A DNA stretch of 64,000 nucleotides from Methylomicrobium agile (lineage in GTDB: Bacteria; Pseudomonadota; Gammaproteobacteria; Methylococcales; Methylomonadaceae): the NCBI RefSeq assembly GCF_000733855.1, contig NZ_JPOJ01000001.1:3427001-3491000 (forward strand), written 5' to 3'. Both the position numbers and the translations under genes were made by a program. Every line of letters starts with the position of its first letter. Within the stretch, counting starts at the first letter, position 1. Positions 56,152-64,000 of this stretch are shown piece by piece. Under the pieces are notes generated by a model. That model was not told the origin of the DNA. It ran no database searches and saw only the letters and a program-made list of their open reading frames with translations.

Positions 56152-56878
56152 GCATCGTTACTGGGTGATCCAGCACGTGTACCAGCAGCAATCGGAGATG
56201 TATTGCAACCAGACCCACCGCTGCGACCAGCGTATCGTCAGTATCAGTCAGCCCTATGTGCGGCCGATAGTGCGCGGCAAACAGGACAAGCCGGTCGAGT
56301 TTGGCGCCAAACTCAGCGTCAGTCTAACCGGCGACGGCTTGGCCCATGTCGACCACCTGCGGTGGGATGCCTTTCATGAAGGCTTGGACCTGCCTACCCA
56401 GGTTGAGGCTTACCGCGAGCGGTACGGCCACTATCCGGAGCGGGTGATCGCCGATCCGCTCTATGGCACGCGCGCCAACCGCGGCTACTTGAAGCAACGC
56501 GGCATCCACTTCGCCGGCAAGCCGCTCGGCCGCCCCAAGCAAGTCACCGACGCCAATCGCGAACAGCTCAAACAAGCCAAGGCGCAGCGTCGGCAAGACT
56601 ATTTGCAACGCATTCCCATCGAGGGCAAATTCGGCCAAGGCAAGAGAGGTTACCGCCTCAACGACATCCGGGCCAAGCGCGCCAATACCTCTTTTGCCTG
56701 GATCAACACCATCTTCCTGGTCATGAACCTGTTGATCCTGCAAAGGATCTTTTTTGGCCTCAGGAAATGCAGCCTTGCGGGTTTGATCAAGGCAGTTGCA
56801 CAGGCCTGGAAACCAATACTTTTAACCCGGCGTGCTCCGTTTCAATCAGCCGTTCGGCTGGTACAGGCCTATGGCTGA
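56152..56878 (+). pseudogene. 5'-truncated IS5-like transposase
   Basis: About 240 residues of the C-terminal two-thirds of an IS5-group (IS1182-like) transposase: YWVIQHVYQQQSEMYC, DQRIVSISQPYVRPIVRGK, KPVEFGAKLSVSL, HPERVIADPLYGTRANR-like region, GRPK, IEGKFGQGKRGYRL. The N-terminal part is absent, because repeat A ends exactly at the breakpoint. No terminal inverted repeats of an IS are visible at either side. The remnant cannot encode an active enzyme. Confidence 0.85.
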
Positions 56879-57320
56879 TTTACTGAGCAAACTCTAATTA
56901 TATTGTTTGTTTTTTCATATCACGGCTCGCTGGAATAGCCTCGTCCAATAAGGTTTTAACAGCCATATTTTGGGTCGATAATAGGTCGCACCCCTTGCTC
57001 CCCCCTCTCGCTTGTCTCTTGATTACAACTCAGCAAATCTGCGCTTGCTGAGTTGTAATCAAGAGACAGCTTTTTCAAAGGAGAAGATGTCCGCCAGCAT
57101 GCTCGCTCTCTCTTTTCAAAGGAGGGATGTCGTTTTGGCCATTGTTGAAGCGGCTCATACCCTCGCCCCTTTGACAATGCCGCTTTCCTCCCTTTGAAAA
57201 AAGCGGAGCAGGGGGATTTTATTAGGCTGTTTTCACAGCGTAACAGCCTTTAGCTCTTAATACGTATTTAACTAGAAGACGTTCGAGAGGGACATTTACC
57301 TCAGCTGGTCCGTTAAAAAA
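56879..57320. other. Intergenic region with a 24-bp perfect palindrome
   Basis: 442 bp without a gene. 57013-57036 and 57045-57068 form a perfect 24-bp inverted repeat (TGTCTCTTGATTACAACTCA... with 8-base loop). 57183-57225 carries a GAAAAAAGCGGAGCAGGGGGATTTT motif like that at 49139. Both may be remnants of small insertion units or transcription-end hairpins. Confidence 0.6.
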
Positions 57321-57549
57321 GCCCTGTAGGTCGGGCACGCGCTTTTTGTGCCCGACATTTCCAAGGCCTTGAAAGGTGGCAGGGTTTCAGACACGTACCA
57401 TAGTCGTGTAGGTCGGGCACGTGCTTTTTGTGCCCGACATTTCCAATGCCTTGAAAGGTGACAGGGTTTCTGGCCCGTGCAATATTCTGAAGTATGATCG
57501 CCACATGGATGTCGGGCAACGATAAAGCAGTTGCCCGACCTACAGGGCT
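57321..57549. repeat. Two tandem A repeats (left half only, then full copy)
   Basis: 57321-57391 holds the left half of repeat A (GTAGGTCGGGCACGCGC... to CAGGGTTTCAG). 57403-57549 holds a full copy ending GACCTACAGGGCT. They lie head-to-tail in the same orientation, so unequal exchange between them is possible. Confidence 0.85.
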
Positions 57550-57587
57550 GACCTTTTCCGTATTCTTCGTTAAATTAAGGTCTTTTA

Positions 57588-57810
57588 GTCGTGTAGGTCG
57601 GGCACGTGCTTTTTGTGCCCGACATTTCCAATGCCTTGAAAGGTGGCAGGCTTCAGGCCCGAGCAATATTCCGAAGCATGATCGCCACATGGGCGTCGGG
57701 CAACGATAAAGCGGTTGCCCGACCTACAGGGCTCGTTCGGCATCGTGGTCGTTCCGAATGGCGGAACCCGGCAAAGCCGGTTCCGCCTTACGGGTTACGG
57801 GTTACGGGTT
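57588..57810. repeat. Composite A+B repeat with ACGGGTT heptamers
   Basis: A complete A (57588-57732) is joined through TACAGGGCT to B (CGTTCGGCATCGTGGTCGTT..., palindromic core), followed by three perfect ACGGGTT heptamers (57790-57810). The stop codon of the minus-strand immunity gene (TAA, 57809-57811 complement) is built from the last heptamer, so the repeat marks the exact end of the toxin/immunity cassette. Confidence 0.9.
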
Positions 57811-58294
57811 AATAACGAATTGCCGACCAATTATTCCCTATTAAGCTAACCTCTAGCATTTCTTTATCCTCTTCATCTAAGTAGTAATCAAGTACCATTT
57901 TATCGGTGATATCTTTAGTGATGAGAGTAACAATGCCGTGAGAGCTCGCAGAGAAAGGAAATTCAAAATTAAATTCTTTAATTGAGTTGATTTTGATACA
58001 TCCGCAAATTTCAGAAAATTTAGTCCAAATAAACATAGGGCCTGGATTTTGTTTGTACAATAAATCGATAAATAAGGCAAATCTTGGAAGGTTTTTATCT
58101 TTGAATGGAATAGTAAAGCGGGTAGTTACCGCTTGATCGCTAATTTTTATATTCATTATTTTTTTTGTTTCTTCTATAGATAACAAAGATGCTTCTGTCA
58201 CAGGCTTTTGACTAAAGTAGCTTAGTTCTGTTAAATGATCTTTAAGATTAACTTTATAAGCAATTTTTTGTTTTCTCTCTATTGAATCATTCAT
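57809..58294 (-). CDS. Putative immunity protein of the displaced Rhs tip
   Basis: 161 residues, no signal peptide, low GC compared with the housekeeping genes. No motif recognised. It overlaps the 3' end of the toxin-tip ORF by 8 bp, the usual arrangement of toxin then immunity. Its last codons (NNWSAIRY) run into a heptamer tract that supplies the stop. Identification as immunity is by position only. Confidence 0.7.
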   Translation of the reverse strand: MNDSIERKQKIAYKVNLKDHLTELSYFSQKPVTEASLLSIEETKKIMNIKISDQAVTTRFTIPFKDKNLPRFALFIDLLYKQNPGPMFIWTKFSEICGCIKINSIKEFNFEFPFSASSHGIVTLITKDITDKMVLDYYLDEEDKEMLEVSLIGNNWSAIRY

Positions 58295-58778
58295 AATCTA
58301 CCTTCGATTTATTATTTTCCAGTTTTGGAAAACCGTATTTATTTGTTTGTATATTTCCATCACCGTCAACTTTAATCGATCCGGCCTCCCAATGTTTTTC
58401 ACCTGGATGGCTTCTATCCAATGTTTGTTGTTGAACTGACTTTGTTTCTATCCCTCCTCCTTTCTTCGGAACCTCATACTTGTACTCTCGACCGGATTGA
58501 TTTTTAGATTGAGAAATCGGTTGTTGGCTAGTTGGGATTTTTTCTTGCCTCATTGTTTCCCGTCTAGCTTGACGTGAGTTCAATGCATTTTTTACCGCAT
58601 TAACAACTCCCTTAACTAAATCTGCCTTTCCAACTTCAGGCGTAGATACATTACCGGTATCAGAGAAGCTGATAAACTGAGACGTAAAGCTGGAAAATAT
58701 CGAAGAAAACGTCGAAAAGAAGTCTCCGATGTCCCAGGATGTCCCGGTCGGACCGGTAAAGTCGTGTAGGTCGGGCAC
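58287..58778 (-). CDS. Displaced Rhs C-terminal toxin tip
   Basis: 163 residues from a GTG inside repeat A. The frame begins inside the repeat and enters the tip at FTGPTGTSWDIGD, which matches the DPTG junction that ends the Rhs core (TDPTGTVWD and TDPTGTFG in the two Rhs proteins). The C-terminal ~90 residues (EYKYEVPKKGGGIETKS, TLDRSHPGEKHWEAG, FPKLENNKSKVDYE) have the composition of polymorphic-toxin tips, but I do not recognise the nuclease family. Without the Rhs core it is probably silent until recombined onto an Rhs gene. Low GC suggests transfer. Confidence 0.75.
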   Translation of the reverse strand: MPDLHDFTGPTGTSWDIGDFFSTFSSIFSSFTSQFISFSDTGNVSTPEVGKADLVKGVVNAVKNALNSRQARRETMRQEKIPTSQQPISQSKNQSGREYKYEVPKKGGGIETKSVQQQTLDRSHPGEKHWEAGSIKVDGDGNIQTNKYGFPKLENNKSKVDYE

Positions 58779-58977
58779 ATGCTTTTTGTGCCCGACATTT
58801 CCAATGCCTTGAAAGGTGGCAGGCTTCAGGCCCGAGCAATATTCCGAAGCATGATCGCCACATGGGCGTCGGGCAACGATAAAGCGGTTGCCCGACCTAC
58901 AGGGCTACAGGGCTCGTTCGGCATCGTGGTCGTTCCGAATGGCGGAACCCGGCAAAGCCGGTTCCGCCTTACGGGTT
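58761..58977. repeat. Composite A+B repeat at the 5' end of the displaced tip
   Basis: Full A (58761-58908, with extra GGGCTACAGGGCT), then B (58915-58977). It starts right at the Rhs-core/tip junction on the minus strand. Copies 57588 and 58761 thus bracket the tip-immunity cassette in direct orientation. Confidence 0.9.
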
Positions 58978-59021
58978 CAAAGCCATGACGGATTGCCTAT
59001 CGGCGAATCCGCCTTACCGGG

Positions 59022-59663
59022 TTACCGGGTTATAAGCTTCACAATCAATTCCGGCTTAGCAATACCAACAAAACCCGCTTCATAGTCATCAAACTCCCCA
59101 ACAGCCTTTAAAATTATTCCATTACTCTTTGCAATAAATTTTAAAAGCTCTCTATCAAAGATATTATTTACTTGCCATCCTTTGTCGAGTGCCTGGTCAA
59201 TACTAATATCTTTAGGTAAGGCCAATATATAAGCGCAACGTTCTTCATGAATAGCTTGGATAACACTAGTAGTACTTAATTCTGAAATTAGCTTAGCTCC
59301 AAAAAACTTTAGTCCTTGAGCGCTTTCTTGCATCTGTTCAAAAGTTTCACCGAAATGGGGAATTTCGACACCTCTTGCTTTTAATGCATTCCAGAGTTTT
59401 CGATAACGAACAACTCTTGTATCAGGTTGCCATGTAGAGTTACCTATAAATAACCAAACATTATATTTTGTTAGCTTCTCAGTAATTAAATTAATAATAA
59501 TATTCAAAATCTTCAACTGTAACGTACTGATAGATTCACCACTAAGAAACCAAGAAATAGCTGCCAAGGTGCAATTTTCAGGGATGTTTGATTTATTTAG
59601 GTTGAATACTTCGTTTTTTACAGAGATATTCATTGTAATAGTAGTTTTAATCTCAGTAGTCAT
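59022..59663 (-). CDS. Putative immunity protein for the EHHH-type Rhs tip
   Basis: 213 residues, no signal peptide, AT-rich. Its start (ATG at 59663) overlaps the Rhs stop by 11 bp (MTTEIKTT); ATG at 59633 is an alternative. The stop (TAA, 59022-59024 complement) is formed by an ACCGGGTT repeat next to the composite repeat. The N-terminal ~65 residues recur, degenerate, at 55716-55917. No family recognised; assignment is from position directly after the toxin tip. Confidence 0.75.
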   Translation of the reverse strand: MTTEIKTTITMNISVKNEVFNLNKSNIPENCTLAAISWFLSGESISTLQLKILNIIINLITEKLTKYNVWLFIGNSTWQPDTRVVRYRKLWNALKARGVEIPHFGETFEQMQESAQGLKFFGAKLISELSTTSVIQAIHEERCAYILALPKDISIDQALDKGWQVNNIFDRELLKFIAKSNGIILKAVGEFDDYEAGFVGIAKPELIVKLITR

Positions 59664-60900
59664 AATGATTACCTATTTCATCATTAAAATGTGGCCCACG
59701 ATTTTGTAAATTGCCTGCTCCGAAATTATGCCCACCGGAGTCATCCCTAATCCTTATAGTTTTCATACCTCCGCCAGAGGTAGGACTATCAAACTCATAG
59801 ATTTTCCCTGGTTGAGTATTTCCCCTCTTGTCGACATTTGGAGTAACACGACTGGGTTGTTGATTGACCGGTACGCCAGACTGTCTTTTCGCTTCTCGGA
59901 AAGCCCCATTACGGCCAGCGCCTGAAGGACTAAGGTTAGGTGGCTTAACCCCTTTTACCCCATCCATCACTTTATCCGCCGCCTGGCCCACCTGCCTAAG
60001 TGTCCCTAACGCCGGTACCCCAGGTAACAACCCAACCCCGTCAAGCCCCAAGTTAATGGCGTTGTCCAAGCCCGGCTGTTGGATAAAGTTAAACAGACTC
60101 TGCGCAAAAAAGCCGATATCCACAAAATCCCAAACGGTCCCGGTCGGATCGGTAAAGTGTACCGGATTGCCATTGGCATAGGTATACACATTGACCCCGC
60201 CCTCCAGTTTGATGAGGTCGGGCTGCAAGTATCTTCCGGTTCTTGGCGAGAAATAGCGGGTATGGTTGTAATGCAATCCCGACTCGGCATCGTAATATTG
60301 GCCGGGGTAACGCAGATTGAAGACGACTTGGCTGCCGTCATGGTCCGGATCTGGCTGTGCCGGGGCGTTGCCATAGGGGGCCAGCGGCCAAGCCCAGACC
60401 GGCTGGCTCAGGTTGGCGTTCGGCAAGGCGGGGCGCAGGTAGCGCGGGGTATTGGCGAAGTCGGTTTCGATCGCGTAGGCGGCGGTCAGCGCGCCGGCGG
60501 CATTCTGATCGATCACCGCCAGCGGGATGTCGCCGAGCCAGACGTAGTTCCGGCGGCTGCCGTCGGCGGCCAGTTCGTAGAGCGGATGATCCTGGTCGTC
60601 GTAGATGGAACGCGTCTCGCTGCCATTCGTAAGCTTGAGCACGCGGCGGCGGTGGCCGTCGTAGACGTAGCGGGTGGTCAGGCCATTGCGCGTGCAGCGG
60701 GTCAGGTTACGCGCCGCGTCGTAGCCGAATTGCACGGCATTGCCGTGGCCGGTCACGTAGCCGGATAGGTCGTAGCGGTACGGGCCGTTGGAGCCGTCCA
60801 GGCCGCCTTCGGCCGGGGCGGGCGTTTGCGTTTCCTGGGTCAGGCGGTTGCCGGTGTAGACCAAATGATTGTTGGCAAGCGGCACGCCGTTCGCGTTCAA
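59653..60900 (-). CDS. 5'-truncated Rhs orphan with EHHH-type nuclease tip
   Basis: 415 residues from TTG at 60900; Rhs homology continues upstream to 60940. It carries the end of the YD-repeat core (RYDLSGYVTGHGNAVQFGYD; RYFSPRTGRYLQPDLIKLEGG; NPVHFTDPTG) and a unique tip with GRNGAFREAKRQSGVP, then GHNFG, PHFN and HYDY. This resembles the HNH/Endo VII-fold EHHH toxins (the E may be in YEFD). The core matches the downstream Rhs by eye over ~255 residues with scattered changes. At 60940-60942 a TAG (minus strand) is created where repeat B begins, so the native N-terminus is lost. It is an Rhs orphan module. Confidence 0.85.
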   Translation of the reverse strand: MNANGVPLANNHLVYTGNRLTQETQTPAPAEGGLDGSNGPYRYDLSGYVTGHGNAVQFGYDAARNLTRCTRNGLTTRYVYDGHRRRVLKLTNGSETRSIYDDQDHPLYELAADGSRRNYVWLGDIPLAVIDQNAAGALTAAYAIETDFANTPRYLRPALPNANLSQPVWAWPLAPYGNAPAQPDPDHDGSQVVFNLRYPGQYYDAESGLHYNHTRYFSPRTGRYLQPDLIKLEGGVNVYTYANGNPVHFTDPTGTVWDFVDIGFFAQSLFNFIQQPGLDNAINLGLDGVGLLPGVPALGTLRQVGQAADKVMDGVKGVKPPNLSPSGAGRNGAFREAKRQSGVPVNQQPSRVTPNVDKRGNTQPGKIYEFDSPTSGGGMKTIRIRDDSGGHNFGAGNLQNRGPHFNDEIGNHYDY

Positions 60901-60940
60901 CTGTTGAACTTGCTCCAGGTTGCCGTTGGCGTCGTGGCGC

Positions 60941-61026
60941 TACAGGGCTCGTTCGGCATCGTGGTCGTTCCGAATGGCGGAACCCGGCAAAGCCGGTTCC
61001 GCCTTACGGGTTACGGGTTACGGGTT
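60941..61026. repeat. Repeat B with three ACGGGTT heptamers at the Rhs orphan breakpoint
   Basis: TACAGGGCTCGTTCGGCATC begins exactly where Rhs homology of the orphan stops (60940/60941). The palindromic core GGCGGAACC...GGTTCCGCC follows, then ACGGGTT x3 at 61006-61026. It separates the orphan from the upstream SUFU-type immunity gene. Confidence 0.9.
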
Positions 61027-61054
61027 TGAACAGAGTATCTTACGGGTTGTAACA

Positions 61055-61612
61055 TCAAATTATTGGTTCACGCTCTAAAGAAAATAAATCGGGGTCTTTT
61101 TCTTCCAATAAATCTTCGAATTTGTTCCAACCATTTGCATTAACATAATTCGCTTCACTAGTGTAAATGGGAATAGACCAAACAACGACTGTCGGCGGTT
61201 CTGACCCGCTAAAGGTTGCAAAAGCATCACCCATAAATACAGGAATTGTACAATACACCGCATCAAATCCGAGTTTCTTAGCTGCATCTACTGGAAGTCG
61301 TATTACCTGTCCTCGAAGAAGAGCGTTGTGATCCTTTAGGATCAGCTCACAAATAAAGAGCAAGAGTGAGACCATATTTTCAGCCGTGCTCGTGTCTGAT
61401 CCTGATAGAGGGAAAACCAACTCCTGACGGACTTTTTTTTCATCAGATATCCTTAACTCGTGGTGACTTAAACCCACTGTGAAAAAGGTATCTACAGATT
61501 TAAATGGGCTATCCTCGAAACACACTACTTGCAAGCCATCAGAAGAAAGATTTTCCTTCCAACCTTGTGAAACTTTTCCAAGAAATATTTCAGCATGGTC
61601 AATAATGTTCAT
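61055..61612 (-). CDS. SUFU-family immunity protein
   Basis: 185 residues. The sequence (SVDTFFTVGLSHHELRI, KKVRQELVFPLSG, VWSIPIYTSEANYV, FEDLLEEKDPDLFSLER) fits the suppressor-of-fused domain, which is known as immunity to HNH-type polymorphic toxins. It begins 16 bp after the stop of the Rhs gene with an HNH-type tip. Expected to bind and inhibit that tip in the cytoplasm. Confidence 0.85.
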   Translation of the reverse strand: MNIIDHAEIFLGKVSQGWKENLSSDGLQVVCFEDSPFKSVDTFFTVGLSHHELRISDEKKVRQELVFPLSGSDTSTAENMVSLLLFICELILKDHNALLRGQVIRLPVDAAKKLGFDAVYCTIPVFMGDAFATFSGSEPPTVVVWSIPIYTSEANYVNANGWNKFEDLLEEKDPDLFSLEREPII

Positions 61613-61627
61613 GATTTGGCTTGCTCC

Positions 61628-64000
61628 TCAGTTGTCAGAACGGTTACAGCTTGGGCATCGTAACCTTACATCTTTGTTATATTCGTCTAGGACCTGCTTT
61701 CTGTCCATGCCACTCAAGCTCCTCTCACTCCATTTTGGCTGATGATCAACATCCCAATCTCTGCGTCCCTGAGTTGGTGCAACTTCCACATCTTTGCTAC
61801 ATGTAGGACATGCTTTTGACCCAGGCTTCGATCCAGTTGTAGCATTATCCCATGCATCTTGTACTGTTTGTTTTCTGAAGCTTGAAGGTCGTCTCGTAAT
61901 ATCCGCTGCGCTCTTTGTAACATCCCCCGCCTTATCAACAACCTTCTTCATCTTCCCAAGCGTACCGACTCCCACACCGCCGACTCCCCCCAAAGCCGCC
62001 GAAGCACCCACTTCGCCCCAACTCACGGCGCCAATATCAAAGCCATTGCTCAGCATCTGAAAGCTGAAGTCGAAAAGTCCGCCAAAAAAGGCACCGACTA
62101 CACCGAACGTCCCGGTCGGATCGGTATAGTGTACCGGATTGCCATTGGCATAGGTGTACACATTGACTCCGCCCTCCAGCTTGATGAGGTCCGGTTGCAG
62201 ATAGCGGCCGGTGCGGGGCGAGAAATAGCGGGTGTGGTTGTAATGCAGGCCCGACTCGGCATCGTAGTACTGGCCGGGGTAGCGCAGGTTGAAGACGACT
62301 TGACTGCCGTTATTGTCCGGATCTTGCTGCGCCGGGGCATTGCCATAGGGGGCCAGCGGCCAGGCCCAGACCGGTTGGCTCAGGTTGACGTTCGGCAAGG
62401 CGGAGCGTAGGTAGCGCGGGGTATTGGCGAAGTCGGTTTCGATCGCATAGGCGGCGGTCAGCGCGCCGGCGGCGTTCTGGTCGATCACCGCCAGCGGGAT
62501 GTCGCCGAGCCAGACGTAGTTGCAGCGGCTGCCGTTGGCGGCCAGTTCGTAGAGGAGGTGATCCTGGCCGTCGTAGACATAGCGCGTCTCGCTGCCGCTG
62601 GCGAGCTTGAGCGCACGGCGGCGGTGGCCGTCGTAGACGTAGCGGGTGGTCAGGCCATTGCGCGTGTAGCGGGTCAGGTTACGCGCCGCGTCGTAGCCGA
62701 ATTGCACGGCTTTGCCGTGGCCGGTCACGTAGCCGGATAGGTCGTAGCGGTACGGGCCGTTGGAGCCGTCCAGGCCGCCTTCGGCCGGGGCGGGCATTTG
62801 CGTTTCCTGGATCAGGCGGTTGCCGATGTAGACCAAATGATTGTTGGCAAGCGGCACACCGCTCGCGTTCAACTGTTGAACTTGCTCCAGGTTGCCGTTG
62901 GCGTCGTGGCGCAGCAGGGTGCGTGTCGTGTCGCGGTGTTCGGCCAAATGGTCGAGGTCGTCGTAGGCGAAAGTGGTAGGGCCGTAGACGGTGACGCGGT
63001 TGCGGGCATCGTAGCCGACCGGGAAGCGGTACAAGGCCGAGGCGCCCTGCGTTAACGTGACAGCAGACAGCCGGCCGCCGGCATCGCGTTCGCGGGTATA
63101 GGTCAGGCCGTTGCCGAAAGTCAGTCGAGACAAGCGATGGATCAACGGCTGCCAGCGGATGTCGGTGGCCAGCGTCAAGGTCGTCGCGCCGAGCGTGGCG
63201 AGGACCTCGGTGGCGCGGCCGTCGGTGCCGTAGCGGTAAGTTATTGTCAAGCCGCCCGGATAGTCGATCCGCGTCGGCTTGCCGGCGGCGTCGGCGCCGG
63301 CGGTGTAGGCAGTGGTGAAGGTCAAATCCGGGCGGCCGCTCAAGGATTGTCGGTAGCCGGTCACGTCGCCGCGGGCATTATAACGGAACGCCTCGTTGAC
63401 GGTGAGGTTCCCTTCGGCGGCGGCATTCAGCCGGCTGCGTCCGGTCAGGCGGCCAAGCGCAGAGGCGGCCGGTTCGCCGGCCAACGTCGGCACGTCCCAG
63501 GTCTGTGCCAGCACGCCGTTATCGCTGTACGCGGCGCGTTGCAGCCGATCCAGCGGGTCGTAGGTTTTATCGCTGGCGTAGCCGTCCGGGTCCTCGCGGT
63601 AGGTTTCATTGCCGGCCAGATCGAAGTCGGCCTGGCGGAGGCCGAAGTCGGCCGAGTCCTCGCGGTCGTGGCGGTCCAGCTCGGTGTGGCTCAAGCGGGT
63701 TTCGACGCCGTTCGGATCGACCACCCGGTTGACCCGGCCGGCCGGGTCGTACCAGAGATCGAACAACGGAATGGAAAGGGCGAGCGAATGGTCGTCCGCC
63801 ATCGGCGCCCGCGTTTTTTCGTTGATTTGATCCAGGGCCGTATAGCCGGTCAAGTCGCAGATTTCCAGGCTCAAACAGGTGCGGGTTTCGAGGTTGTTGT
63901 CATTATAGACCGACACGGAAGACCAACTGCCGGAGCCGTCGCGTTCCGAGATCAAACGGCCCCGCTCATCGAAACCTTGTTCCCAACGCTGCGCCGCCTG
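61628..64000 (-). CDS. Rhs repeat protein with HNH-type nuclease tip (5' end outside window)
   Basis: The frame is open to the right edge (codons for RWEQGFDERGRL at the end), so the N-terminus is missing. YD repeats (YDALDRL-like, e.g. FRYNARGDVTGYRQ, YDARNRVTVYG, YDGHRRRALKL) are followed by the conserved end RYLQPDLIKLEGGVNVYTYANGNPVHYTDPTG at ~62117. The unique tip (~160 residues) has two zinc knuckles, CPTC and CPSC, around WDVDHQPKWSER (a DH-x-P-type HNH/GH-E nuclease pattern) and ends CNRSDN. Rhs proteins deliver such tips to neighbouring cells. SUFU-type immunity lies directly downstream. Confidence 0.9.
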   Translation of the reverse strand, partial: QAAQRWEQGFDERGRLISERDGSGSWSSVSVYNDNNLETRTCLSLEICDLTGYTALDQINEKTRAPMADDHSLALSIPLFDLWYDPAGRVNRVVDPNGVETRLSHTELDRHDREDSADFGLRQADFDLAGNETYREDPDGYASDKTYDPLDRLQRAAYSDNGVLAQTWDVPTLAGEPAASALGRLTGRSRLNAAAEGNLTVNEAFRYNARGDVTGYRQSLSGRPDLTFTTAYTAGADAAGKPTRIDYPGGLTITYRYGTDGRATEVLATLGATTLTLATDIRWQPLIHRLSRLTFGNGLTYTRERDAGGRLSAVTLTQGASALYRFPVGYDARNRVTVYGPTTFAYDDLDHLAEHRDTTRTLLRHDANGNLEQVQQLNASGVPLANNHLVYIGNRLIQETQMPAPAEGGLDGSNGPYRYDLSGYVTGHGKAVQFGYDAARNLTRYTRNGLTTRYVYDGHRRRALKLASGSETRYVYDGQDHLLYELAANGSRCNYVWLGDIPLAVIDQNAAGALTAAYAIETDFANTPRYLRSALPNVNLSQPVWAWPLAPYGNAPAQQDPDNNGSQVVFNLRYPGQYYDAESGLHYNHTRYFSPRTGRYLQPDLIKLEGGVNVYTYANGNPVHYTDPTGTFGVVGAFFGGLFDFSFQMLSNGFDIGAVSWGEVGASAALGGVGGVGVGTLGKMKKVVDKAGDVTKSAADITRRPSSFRKQTVQDAWDNATTGSKPGSKACPTCSKDVEVAPTQGRRDWDVDHQPKWSERSLSGMDRKQVLDEYNKDVRLRCPSCNRSDN

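Noticed and set aside
57313-57690. Minus-strand frame of 125 codons through repeats A
   Set aside because: It is translation of the repeat itself (CRAQKARARPT recurring); the same short frames appear in every copy.

Overview
The window looks like part of a gammaproteobacterial chromosome. The ftsY-ftsE-ftsX-rpoH gene order, the lateral-type flagellar gene order, MaeB and the Mg-type HemB all fit that class. The overall gene style suggests a methanotroph-like Methylococcales member, but no methane- or methanol-oxidation gene is present, so that placement is only an inference.

Layout. 1-8.8 kb: end of flgD, then flgE-F-G-H-I-J-K-L on the + strand (hook, rod, rings, muramidase, hook-filament junction). 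9-13 kb: an EAL-like/HDOD signalling protein, motA, motB (with a 20-bp tandem duplication over its start codon) and a membrane-linked methyltransferase. 13-23 kb: mainly minus-strand housekeeping genes (dinB, aroE, hemB, cysD/cysN, a FAD oxidoreductase) plus mlaC and a small lipoprotein. The cysD/cysN pair is split by a four-helix-bundle gene and a heptamer tandem repeat. 23.7-32.4 kb: an aa3-type cytochrome c oxidase locus (coxB with two haem c domains, coxA, a 32-codon small ORF, ctaG, coxC, DUF2909, surf1, a SCO-like protein). It ends in an unbroken reading frame that joins haem A synthase (COX15/CtaA) to the SRP receptor FtsY. ftsE, ftsX and rpoH follow, and rpoH is preceded by a perfect CIRCE operator that overlaps its likely promoter. 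35-50.5 kb: an HD hydrolase, maeB, an outer-membrane protein, sodC, a MacA-MacB-OMF efflux operon, a double-CXXC protein, a thioesterase/LolA/MMPL trio, a gamma carbonic anhydrase and a PepSY protein. 50.9-55.2 kb: a long Lhr-type helicase flanked by 31-bp direct repeats.

55.2-64 kb is an accessory region. It holds a polymorphic-toxin (Rhs) locus read on the minus strand: one Rhs gene running off the right edge with an HNH-type nuclease tip and a SUFU-type immunity gene, then displaced C-terminal modules downstream (a truncated Rhs with an EHHH-type tip plus immunity, a bare tip plus immunity, and a degenerate tip/immunity fragment). The modules are separated by copies of a composite repeat of about 220 bp (called A+B here) and heptamer tracts, and one repeat abuts a truncated transposase. 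The repeats lie exactly at the module breakpoints, so this looks like a toxin-cassette array assembled or shuffled through repeat-associated recombination.

Most noteworthy: the COX15-FtsY fusion; the repeat-bounded Rhs cassette array; CIRCE control of rpoH; a decayed APS-kinase tail on CysN; and the repeated finding that gene stop codons lie inside heptamer repeats.
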